Source of the DNA: JBICHM01 sp043101835
GTDB taxonomy: Bacteria; Planctomycetota; Phycisphaerae; Phycisphaerales; UBA1924
Length of the DNA: 14,810 nucleotides
Direction of reading: 5' to 3'
Assembly (NCBI GenBank): GCA_043101835.1
Contig: JBICHM010000363.1
Coordinates: 1 to 14,810, forward strand
The notes under the pieces were generated by a model. It saw only the letters and a program-made list of their open reading frames with translations, was not told where the DNA came from and ran no database searches. This document shows, piece after piece, positions 6,682 to 14,200 of this stretch. How positions within the stretch are numbered: the stretch's first letter is position 1; every line of letters starts with the position of its first letter. The position numbers and the translations under genes are program-made.

Positions 6682-7727
6682 CACTTGCGACCTCCGACGC
6701 CCTCGACGACATGCGCATCGAGCGCCTCGGCGCCTTCGAGGAATACGTGCCTCACGCCGGGGCGCACGACCGGGCAGGGCCACGCATCGGCGGGATGGCG
6801 CCGCAGTTTCATCCAGTCCTTCTCGGTGCACACGATCGCATCGGCGCCGGCGCTCTCGGCCATCTCGATTAGGCGGCGCACACGTCCCGGCCCATAGGCG
6901 GCGTGGTCGCGCAGTGGGAGCGACGATACGACCGTCGTTCGCGCATCGCGCAGGGCATTGAGGAATGGTCGCGGACGCGCGATCGCGCAGGTCGCGACAA
7001 CGCGCTTCCCCTCGAGCCAGTCCAGTCCGACCTCAGCGTCGACGCGACCGTCGAAGATCCGCAGCGCGAACCACTCGTGCGCGCACACCGCGATGGGGGG
7101 CTTCCCGTGGGCGATCTCGATGCGCTTCCGAAGCGCTTCGATCGCCGAGGGGGCCACCGACTCGGCGTGCGTAATGACCACGGCGGTGGCGCGGGCCAGC
7201 GACGACACCGGCTCGCGCAGCCATCCGGCGGGCAGGAGCGCATCCTCCCACGGATCGCGCGTCGCGTCGATGAGCACGATGTCGACCTCGCGCGCCAGAC
7301 GTCGGTGCTGGAACCCGTCGTCGAGCACGACGCAGTCGATCCGCGGGCCCTTTGAACGGGCGATCAGGTCGGCCACGGCGCGGTACCGATCGGGGTTCGC
7401 GACGACCGGGACGCCGGGCAACGCGGCCCGGTGTTCGGCCTCCTCGTCGCTTGTTCCGCCGCGCGACTTGTAGCCGCGGAGCACAATCCCGGGACGGCGC
7501 CCGGCAAGGCGCAATGCCTCGACGATGTGTCGCACCATGGGCGTCTTGCCGGCGCCGCCGACGCTGAGATTCCCCACGCTGACCACCGGCGCCATGGCGC
7601 GCCGGACATCGACGCCGCGGTCGAATCGCCGGTTGCGCCGCGCGACGGCGAGCCGGTAGAGCGGGGCGAATGGCGCCCCGAGGCCGGCGGGAAGCGGCGC
7701 TCGCGGGTCAGGCGGAGGGTTGGTCAT
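6681..7727 (-). CDS. lpxK: Tetraacyldisaccharide 4'-kinase (LpxK)
   Basis: Phosphorylates the 4' position of the tetraacylated disaccharide to make lipid IVA, a late lipid A step at the inner membrane. The 348 residues are a normal length. SVGNLSVGGAGKTP (50-63) is the Walker A loop with Lys61 and Thr62. GIVLRGYKSRGG (80-91), LDDGFQHRR (135-143) with the conserved Asp pair, VDIVLIDA, AGWLREP (167-173) and CTEKDWMKL near the C-terminus are all present. The N-terminal membrane-contacting segment (LGAPFAPLYRLAVARR) is short and basic. The start at 7727 gives a 20-bp overlap with the preceding gene. The longer frame from 7778 would overlap it by 71 bp and adds no homologous sequence. Together with the two lpxA copies this argues for true lipid A in this organism. 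Confidence 0.95.
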   Translation of the reverse strand: MTNPPPDPRAPLPAGLGAPFAPLYRLAVARRNRRFDRGVDVRRAMAPVVSVGNLSVGGAGKTPMVRHIVEALRLAGRRPGIVLRGYKSRGGTSDEEAEHRAALPGVPVVANPDRYRAVADLIARSKGPRIDCVVLDDGFQHRRLAREVDIVLIDATRDPWEDALLPAGWLREPVSSLARATAVVITHAESVAPSAIEALRKRIEIAHGKPPIAVCAHEWFALRIFDGRVDAEVGLDWLEGKRVVATCAIARPRPFLNALRDARTTVVSSLPLRDHAAYGPGRVRRLIEMAESAGADAIVCTEKDWMKLRRHPADAWPCPVVRPGVRHVFLEGAEALDAHVVEGVGGRK

Positions 7728-8136
7728 CCGCGCGCCGCCCTTCGTTGGTGTGACGGCCCTCGCGGCGCAGGCGCGCAATGTCGCGCGTCAGCTCCTCGAA
7801 GCCGTGACGCAGTTGCTCGCGCTCTTTTCGCGTCACCCGAATGGTGTTGAAGACATCGGCAATCGCAAGCAGCAGCGAGACGCCGAGCAGCCACACGGCC
7901 GCCACCCACACGAGCACGAAGGTCCGCCGCTGCGTATCCGGGTCGAGCAGGCTGAAGCCGCTGGCGAGCAACGGCAGCGTCACGAGCATCACCCAGCCGT
8001 TGGCGATGCGGATGCGCCGGCGGCTCTCGGGGCGCGTCGCAACGCGCGTCACCTCAATGTGCCCGGCCACAACGAGCATCATCAGCGCGGTGAGGGGCAG
8101 CACGCCCCAGGCCGGCAGCAGGGCGCCGCCGATCAC
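7708..8136 (-). CDS. Small three-helix membrane protein of unknown function
   Basis: I do not recognise this family. From the GTG at 8136 the product has 142 residues: hydrophobic helices at about 2-25, 47-64 and 72-95, then a charged tail (about 101-140) rich in Arg and Glu (RKEREQLRHGFEELTRDIARLRR) that could form a short cytoplasmic coiled coil. The start is chosen because GTG overlaps the maf stop as GTGA (8136-8133), a standard coupled junction. The in-frame ATG at 8256 would overlap maf by 124 bp and adds 40 residues that look like the shadow of maf. The end overlaps lpxK by 20 bp. Its position between maf and lpxK suggests a constant operon member; an envelope role is a guess. Confidence 0.75.
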   Translation of the reverse strand: MIGGALLPAWGVLPLTALMMLVVAGHIEVTRVATRPESRRRIRIANGWVMLVTLPLLASGFSLLDPDTQRRTFVLVWVAAVWLLGVSLLLAIADVFNTIRVTRKEREQLRHGFEELTRDIARLRREGRHTNEGRRADDQPSA

Positions 8137-8828
8137 GAGGCGTCGTCCCGCCCGGAGAAGGCCGCCCCGGTGAGGGCGTCGTGGAGGATGGGTAGCAGTC
8201 GTCGCATGGGTAGTCCCATGATCGTCGCAGGGTCGCCCTCGAATTCGATCGGCCATCCCGCTTCGAGGCGTTCGGACAGGTTATAGGCCCCCGCCTTGCC
8301 CCTCCACTCGCCCGAGTCGAGGTAGCTTGCCAGCGAGGCGTCCTCGATCGCCCCGACCTGAACCGTCGCGCTGTCCACGAGCACCGCGCGTCGGCCGGTG
8401 GCGCCCTCGACCAGCGCGGCGCCGGTCACCACGGTGTGGGATCCGCTCGCCAGCAACCGGATGATCCGCTCCGCGTCGGCGCGATCCTCGGGCTGGCCGA
8501 TGATCGCGCCGCGCGCAACAACGATGGTGTCTGCGCCAAGAACCAGGGCATCGGCGCGCTCTTTGGGCGTCATCGCCCGGCGCGCCGCCTCGGCCTTCAG
8601 GAGCGCCAGCGACGCCGCCCACTGCCGGGGCGTGGCGTCGCCCGGGGTGAGCGGGCCGTCATCGACGGCCGGCGGCGCGACGGCGAACCGCACCCCGGCG
8701 TCTTTGAGCAGCCTGCGCCGGCGCGCCGAGCGCGTGGCCAGCACGAGGCGCAGCCCTCGCGCGTCGCGCTGCGTGTCAGCAAAGGTCATCGTGTCCAGAT
8801 CCGCACGGTCGAGCGCATCCTGCGCCAT
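8133..8828 (-). CDS. maf: Maf family nucleotide pyrophosphatase
   Basis: Maf proteins hydrolyse non-canonical or excess nucleoside triphosphates to the monophosphate; several are linked to septum inhibition. The 231 residues carry LATRSARRRRLLKDAG (30-45; the substrate-binding S-x-R-R loop), LGADTIV (97-103) with catalytic Asp100, the GKAGAY motif (177-182) with Lys178, and EGDPATIMGLPM (197-208). After GKAGAY the sequence is NLSE instead of the common GIQG, so the substrate subfamily (dTTP/UTP versus m7GTP) cannot be called. About 25 residues precede the usual start of the domain. The ATG at 8828 is kept because GGAG (8836-8839, minus) lies seven bases upstream; ATG 8789 is an alternative. 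It follows the pterin gene after 87 bp, in which I see no convincing promoter, and overlaps the next gene by GTGA. Confidence 0.93.
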   Translation of the reverse strand: MAQDALDRADLDTMTFADTQRDARGLRLVLATRSARRRRLLKDAGVRFAVAPPAVDDGPLTPGDATPRQWAASLALLKAEAARRAMTPKERADALVLGADTIVVARGAIIGQPEDRADAERIIRLLASGSHTVVTGAALVEGATGRRAVLVDSATVQVGAIEDASLASYLDSGEWRGKAGAYNLSERLEAGWPIEFEGDPATIMGLPMRRLLPILHDALTGAAFSGRDDAS

Positions 8829-8915
8829 CGCCAGTCTCCCCCGGCTCCCATGTTCATCGTCGATCCATCGAGCAGCCGGATGCTACGCGACCGGCCGAGC
8901 GCCTGCAGCGCGTTG

Positions 8916-9713
8916 TCACAGCGCGGGATAGGTCGCCGAGGTCTTCTCGGTCTCCCACACGGTCACGCTGTGCACGGTGGCCCGGGCAGGGTCCACCTGG
9001 TCGCGCAGGCGCTCGTAGCACACCTGCGCGATGTGCTCGACGGACGGGTTCCGCTCGCGGAACTCCTCGGTGTCGAGGTTCAGGTGCTTGTGGTCGAATC
9101 GCTCGATGATGGCCCGCTCGACCGCGTCTTCGAGGTCCGCGAGACCGAAGGTCGGGGCGCCGCCGGCAAGCGCCGTGTCCGCCGCGACCTCCACGCGATA
9201 GTTGTGCCCGTGCCCGCTGGGGTTGTTGCACTTGCCGAAGCAGCGCCGATTCTCGTCGTCGCTCATCGACGGCACGTGCAGCCGATGGGCCGCGGCGAAC
9301 TCGAACTGCTGGCGGATCCGCACGCGCTTCGGGTCGGCGGTCATGGCGTCGCCCTCCATCTCGAGGCTGTAGGTCGGTGTGAGACGCCACCGGACGCGCG
9401 CGACGCGCAGCGGCGCAAGCGCATCGACGAGGCGTTCGACGATCCGCGCGAGGACCAACCCCGGCGAAGCCGCGCACCCCCCGAAGAGCGCGTCCCGGAT
9501 CAGCGCCGGCGCGATCTCTCGCACGAGACGATCGATCGTGCCGATGTCCACGAGGTATCCGGTCTGGGCGTGCGGCTCGCCCGCGCAGACCACCTCGATC
9601 TCGTAGAACGCCCCCAGGCCGCGCATGGGCGGGCGTCCTCCGAACCCGTTCGGGCCGTCGGGCGCTGGCTCGGGCTCGACACTGAAGCGCACGGCGCGGG
9701 AGAGCAGGACCAT
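8916..9713 (-). CDS. Two-domain 6-pyruvoyl/6-carboxy-tetrahydropterin synthase family enzyme
   Basis: Acts on 7,8-dihydroneopterin triphosphate; the product could be 6-pyruvoyl-tetrahydropterin or, in the queuosine pathway, 6-carboxy-tetrahydropterin (QueD). The 265 residues hold two T-fold domains. The C-terminal one (about 132-265) is complete: zinc ligands His143, His168 and His170 (FAAAHR, GHGHNY), catalytic Cys162 in FGKCNNPSG, Asp207-His208 in FDHKHL, and Glu254 in WETEK. These match the rat enzyme (His23/48/50, Cys42, Asp88-His89, Glu133). The N-terminal domain (about 1-120) keeps the fold pattern (YEIEVV...TGYLVDIGTIDRLV) but has lost the His ligands and Cys. The start at 9713 coincides with the first strand of that domain. 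It has no Shine-Dalgarno site; TACGAT lies six bases before the ATG. First gene of the maf-lpxK-nadC operon. Confidence 0.9.
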   Translation of the reverse strand: MVLLSRAVRFSVEPEPAPDGPNGFGGRPPMRGLGAFYEIEVVCAGEPHAQTGYLVDIGTIDRLVREIAPALIRDALFGGCAASPGLVLARIVERLVDALAPLRVARVRWRLTPTYSLEMEGDAMTADPKRVRIRQQFEFAAAHRLHVPSMSDDENRRCFGKCNNPSGHGHNYRVEVAADTALAGGAPTFGLADLEDAVERAIIERFDHKHLNLDTEEFRERNPSVEHIAQVCYERLRDQVDPARATVHSVTVWETEKTSATYPAL

Positions 9714-9719
9714 CGCCGG

Positions 9720-9725
9720 ATCGTA
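9720..9725 (-). promoter_or_regulatory. Candidate -10 (TACGAT) placing transcription start on the pterin synthase ATG
   Basis: On the minus strand the sequence reads TACGAT-CCGGCG-ATG, the same six-base spacing as at ribE. TACGAT matches TATAAT at 4 of 6 positions. No -35 is recognisable at 17 bp. It would drive the five-gene operon. Confidence 0.35.
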
Positions 9726-9746
9726 GGGGGGCGGCGCGCCATCGAA

Positions 9747-9762
9747 TCGGGGCCGGCCCCGA
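9747..9762. repeat. 16-bp perfect palindrome in the divergent promoter region
   Basis: TCGGGGCCGGCCCCGA is fully symmetrical. It ends five bases before the candidate -10 of the peroxidase gene and covers 34-49 bases upstream of the pterin synthase ATG, so it overlaps the expected -35 zone of both divergent genes. It is a candidate operator for a dimeric regulator. An RNA hairpin is less likely, as it lies upstream of both predicted transcription starts. Confidence 0.45.
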
Positions 9763-9767
9763 CCCGG

Positions 9768-9773
9768 TACAAT
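9768..9773 (+). promoter_or_regulatory. Candidate -10 (TACAAT) for the peroxidase gene
   Basis: TACAAT matches the consensus at 5 of 6 positions and stands out in GC-rich DNA. Transcription would start near 9780, leaving a leader of about 70 nt with GGAG at 9840-9843, seven bases before the ATG at 9851. The -35 region is poor and is occupied by the palindrome, which fits a regulated promoter. Confidence 0.5.
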
Positions 9774-9850
9774 CCTGACTCCGCGTGGGGGCGCGACACG
9801 AAGGCGAGTCGGGCGGGCGACGCCCGTCCGATCGACCACGGAGACACGAC

Positions 9851-10477
9851 ATGCGACGCGACACCCTCGTCCTCATCGGCGCCGCCATCGGCCTCGCCGC
9901 CACCGCCGGCATGATCCTCCGCAGCGGGGCGCCCGGCCCCGTTGGCGCCGCCTACGTCGCCTCCGCCCCTGCCGGCAAGGGCGCCTTCGTGCTCGGCTAC
10001 ACGATGGACGACATCAACGGTGAGCCGCAGGACCTCGCCCAGTACCGGGGCCAGGTCGTCCTCATCGTCAACACCGCCAGCAAGTGCGGCCTCACGCCCC
10101 AGTACGAGGGGCTGCAGACCGTCTACGAGCGATACAAGGATCGGGGATTCGTCATCCTCGGCTTCCCGGCCAACAACTTCCAGAATCAGGAGCCGGGCAG
10201 CGACGAGGAGATCGCCGAGTTCTGCACGCAGAACTACGGCGTCACCTTCCCGATGTTCTCCAAGATCAGCGTCGGCGGCGACGACCAGTGCGACCTCTAC
10301 AAGCAGCTCACCACCATGCCCGAGCCCATCGGCGGCGACGTACGGTGGAACTTCCAGAAGTACCTCGTCGACCGCGAGGGCAACGTCGTCGCGAAGTTCG
10401 ATCCGGGTGTGAAGCCCGACGACACGCGCCTGACCAACGAGGTCGAGCGACTGCTGGGGAACACGCCGGAGAGCTGA
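9851..10477 (+). CDS. Exported glutathione peroxidase-family thiol peroxidase
   Basis: Reduces hydrogen peroxide or lipid hydroperoxides with a catalytic Cys. The 208 residues begin with a basic n-region (MRRD) and a hydrophobic helix (5-23); an A-S-A site at 37-39 could allow signal peptidase cleavage, so it is either anchored or periplasmic. The thioredoxin-fold domain (about 45-205) has NTASKCGLTPQY with peroxidatic Cys79, FPANNFQNQEPG with Gln113, and RWNFQKYLVD with Trp166-Asn167. Cys125 in EFCTQNYGV is placed like the resolving Cys of plant and bacterial two-Cys enzymes, which use thioredoxin rather than glutathione. The FPCNQF Cys is Ala here. GGAG at 9840-9843 fixes the start, excluding the longer frame from 9785. 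The stop is four bases from the convergent yebC stop. Confidence 0.93.
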   Translation: MRRDTLVLIGAAIGLAATAGMILRSGAPGPVGAAYVASAPAGKGAFVLGYTMDDINGEPQDLAQYRGQVVLIVNTASKCGLTPQYEGLQTVYERYKDRGFVILGFPANNFQNQEPGSDEEIAEFCTQNYGVTFPMFSKISVGGDDQCDLYKQLTTMPEPIGGDVRWNFQKYLVDREGNVVAKFDPGVKPDDTRLTNEVERLLGNTPES

Positions 10478-10481
10478 AGCC

Positions 10482-11219
10482 CTACGCCGGGGTCTCGACC
10501 AGGTCGAAGTTGGCGTAGACCTTCTGGACGTCGTCGTTGTCTTCGAGCGCCTCGAGCAGCGCGAGGACCTTCTCCGCGTCGGCGCCGGAGACGGCGACGG
10601 TGTTCGACGGCAGCATGGTCAGCTCGCTCGAGGCCAGCGTCAGACCGGCGCCTTCCAGCGCTTCCTTCACCGTGAGCAGGTCGGTCGGGCCGGTGGTGAT
10701 GGTCCACACGCCCTCATCGAGTTCGACATCCTCAGCGCCGGCCTCGAGGGCGATCTCCATCATCTTGTCTTCGCTCGGCGCGCCCTCGGCGTCGAGGGTG
10801 ATCAGCCCGCGCGGCTCGAACATGTAGCCGACGCAGCCGGTCGCGCCCAGGTTTCCGCCGAACTTGCCGAAGGTCGTCCGCATTTCGGGCGCCGTGCGGT
10901 TGCGGTTGTCGGTCAGGCAGTCGGCGATGATCGCCACGCCTGACGGGCCGTACCCCTCGTAGCGCACGTGCTCATAGGTCTCGCCCTCGAGCTCGCCCGC
11001 GCCCTTCTTGATGGCGCGTTCGATCGTGTCCTTGGGCATGTTCGCGGCCTTGGCCTCCTCGACCGCGTAGCGGAGCGCGAGGTTGGCAGCGGGGTCGGGC
11101 CCGCCGTCCTTCGCCGCGACGATGATCGCGCGCGAGCACTTCGACCAAAGCTTGCCGCGCTTCGCGTCGACCTTGGCCTTGCGGTGCTTGATGTTCGCCC
11201 ACTTGCTGTGACCAGCCAT
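10482..11219 (-). CDS. yebC: YebC/PmpR/TACO1 family protein
   Basis: YebC proteins have been described as DNA-binding regulators and, more recently, as translation factors that relieve ribosome stalling at proline stretches, like mitochondrial TACO1. The 245 residues are a normal length. The family hallmark N-terminus MAGHSKWANIKHRK is followed by the RGKLWSK region, GGPDPAANLALRYAVEEAKAANMPKD (about 39-64), IKKGAG, the central YEGYGPSGVAII, LTDNRNRTAPEMR and FGKFGGNLGATGCVGYMFEPRG (about 118-139), then an acidic C-terminal domain. The start at 11219 is the universal one. It lies 13 bp after the TPR gene stop, and GAGGA (11230-11234, minus) overlaps that stop, so the two are probably translated from one message. 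Confidence 0.96.
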   Translation of the reverse strand: MAGHSKWANIKHRKAKVDAKRGKLWSKCSRAIIVAAKDGGPDPAANLALRYAVEEAKAANMPKDTIERAIKKGAGELEGETYEHVRYEGYGPSGVAIIADCLTDNRNRTAPEMRTTFGKFGGNLGATGCVGYMFEPRGLITLDAEGAPSEDKMMEIALEAGAEDVELDEGVWTITTGPTDLLTVKEALEGAGLTLASSELTMLPSNTVAVSGADAEKVLALLEALEDNDDVQKVYANFDLVETPA

Positions 11220-11232
11220 GCGCCTGAAGTCC

Positions 11233-14200
11233 TCACCCGTCGCCGGCGGGGGGCGCTGTCGTCGCCTCCGCCTGTTCTTCGTTGCGTGCGCCGATGATCG
11301 GCGCCACCGGGGGCGCCTCGCCCGCCTGCGCCGCCGCGAGTTTCGCTTCGATCGTCGATTCGAGGGCGTCGATCTCCGAGCGGAACGCCCGCTCGCGCGG
11401 ATCGAGGGATTCGATCAGCGCCGCCGCGACCGCCCACTGTCGCTGCGCATCATCCTCGCGCCCGACCTGCCAGTACGCGTCGCCGAGGTGGTCGTGCACC
11501 ACCGGATCGTTCCGGGAGTCGGTCAGCTCGGTCGCGCGCCGCAGCAGCGTGACCGCGCCCTCGAGCGTCACGACGCCTTCATCGTTCACCTCGTCGGCGA
11601 GCAGGCCCAGGCGGTAGCGCACCCAGCCGAGCGAATCGACCACAGCGCCGTCGGCCGGTCGCTCCTCGTAGGCGACCATCAGCATCCGGTGCGCCTCGTC
11701 GAGGTTCTCGCCCCGGTCGGCCATCGCGTAGCCCACGTTGTTGTTCGTCATCGCGTGGCGCGGGTTGAACTCCAGCGCGAGGTCGTACATCCGCTGGGCG
11801 GCGGGATCGTCGTCGGTCGCCGCCATCGCGAGCGCAAAGGTGTACGACAACTCGGCCGCGGCTTCATCGATGCTCAGCGGCCGGTTGTTCTCGCCCTGCG
11901 CGAACTGTCGCACCACACCGGTCGCGTGCGCAGCGCGGATGGCCCGCTCGCTGGAAACCGGGTTGCGCGCGTTGTATGCCTGCTGGAGCCATGAGGCGAC
12001 AAGGTCAGCGCTCGGCTCCGCCGCCGCGTCCACACCCACCTCGATGACGCGCAGCGCATCGGCCGCCCGCTCGGCGTCCGCCAGTCGGCGCGCCGACCAG
12101 ATCACCAGTTGTTCACTGATCTCCGATTGCTCGCGTTGCGCACGGCGCAGGGCCTCGACGATGCGATCACCCTCGCCGCCCAGCGTGATGAGCAGCCCGA
12201 TGCGTGAAGCGTGCAGCGGACCAGGCAGCGGCTCGACGATCTGCGCCACCCGCTCGAGCAGTTGCGACGCAACCTCCGGGTCGACGGTGCGGGCGTCGGT
12301 GTCACCGGCGCCTTCGAGCGCGGCCTGGCCGATCACTCCCGCGAGTTGCACAAGCGCGTCCCGCTGCGCGTCGTTCACCGGGTCGCCAAGGCCGAGACCT
12401 TCCTGCAGCGTGCGCGCGGCCGATTCGACATCGCCGCGATTGAGCAGCACCGCCGCGAGTTCCACCGATCGCGCCAGCGACACGGGCGCGCGAAGCAGCC
12501 GGTCGAGCGCGATGCGATCGGCTTCCTCGGCCTGTCCGAGCGCGTCGCGCAGGATCGACTCCAGCTGGCGGGAGACGCCCACATCGCTCGGGCGGTCGGC
12601 GAGCCAGTCGCGCAGGAGATCGGCGCCTTCCTGGGGGCGCCCGGACGCCGCGAGCACGCGTCCGAGCTGCTCGACGAAGACGGGGTTGCCCGGCTGACGC
12701 TCGCGCTTCTCGCGCAGCCACGCCTCGGCGCGCTCGGCGGAGCCGGTGCGCAGCCAGAGGGTCGTCAGGAGCGTCGCGATGGCGTCGGTGGCCTCTTCCT
12801 CGGCGAGGGAGAGGAGTTCGCGCTCCGCCTCCGCGTACTGCGCGCCGGCGACGAGGTCCTGCGCACGCAGCCAGCGGATGGTCCTGCTGGATGGCGCGAT
12901 CTCGCGCAGCGTGCGCATCGCCTCGGTGAACTGCACTCGGTCGGCGAGCGGGCCGCCCGGCGCATAGAGCCCGATCAGCCCGGCGTGCGCCTCTTCGAGC
13001 GCCGGGTCCAGCTCGATCGACAACCGGTAGAAGTGCTCCGCCTCCTCGTACCGCTCGACGAGCTGCGCCAATTGGCCGGCCAGCAGCAGGTCGCCCGGCC
13101 GAGGAAGCGTGTCGGCGTTGGTGTCAACGAGCGGCTCAAGCGGGGCCAACGCCGCCGCGTACCGCCCCAACGCGCGAAGGATGCGCGCCCGGGCCTCCAC
13201 CGACTCGAGATCGCTGTCCTCTTCGAGCATCGCCAGCGCGCCGGACGCGTCGGCGCTCCGTCCGACACGGATCAGCGTCTCGGCGAGCAGCGTCGCCGCG
13301 GCGGGGCCGGAGCGTTCGCCCTGCACGAGCGTGCGCGCAATCCGCTCCGACTCCTCGCCCTCGCCGGCTTCCAGGTGCAGGCGCGCGCCGAGCAGGTCAC
13401 GCGCCCAGGGCGGCGCCGGGCTGGACACCCCCGGCAGAGCCTCGAGCAGCGCCGCGGGGTGCGGCTGCACCGCCAGCAGCGCCTCGCTGTAGCGAGATTC
13501 CTGCATCGGGGCGGCGCCGATGAGCATGAGCGTCTCGGTCAGGAGACGCGCATCGCCGGTGTCCTGCAGGCGCTCGTAGATCGCCTCGATCGCGTCGTTG
13601 TCACGCGGACGCAGCGCGAGGCGGTCGCGCAGCAGCGCGACGGCCTCGTCGGTCTCCATCGCCGCGGACCGGGCCCGAAGCAGCTTCGGGGCGACGAGGC
13701 GTCGCTGCTCGTCATCGAGCGAGGCCGCGAGTGCATCGATCTCGCGCGCGAGCGCAGGGCCGACATCCGAATGCTCGCGCAGGTAGGCGATCAGGCGAAA
13801 ATGGCGCGTATCGGCGCGACCGGCGAGTTCGGCGAGCGCGCCGATGACCGCCGAGGCCGCCGCAGCGGGACGCCCGAGGCGCATCGCGGCGTACACACGG
13901 CGCGGCAGCAATGCGCCGGGGTTGAAGGTCGGAAATTCGCCGGCGCGCTCGTAGGCGCCCAGCGCGCCCTCGAACTCGCCGAGTCGCGCCTCGGCGTCGC
14001 CGATCTGCACCCAGATGTCGTGCTGATTGCGATAGACATCCGTCAGCCCGGCGCCGAGGCTCGTCGGTTGTGTGAACTCCTCCGGCAGGTCGGCCGCCCG
14101 GCGCAGCGCATCGGCGCCGGCGCGCACATACCCGAGTTCGAGGAGCGCCCCGCCGAGGTCGCGCGCGGTGATATACGGCAACGCCGCGTCGGTCGCGTCG

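Noticed and set aside
7708..8256. Membrane protein starting at ATG 8256
   Set aside because: It would overlap maf by 124 bp and put a basic, His/Thr-rich shadow in front of the first helix. GTG 8136 makes a standard GTGA junction.
8436..9914. 492-residue plus-strand open frame opposite maf and the pterin synthase
   Set aside because: It runs across two well-supported minus-strand genes and the intergenic region; its residue content is that of a shadow frame.
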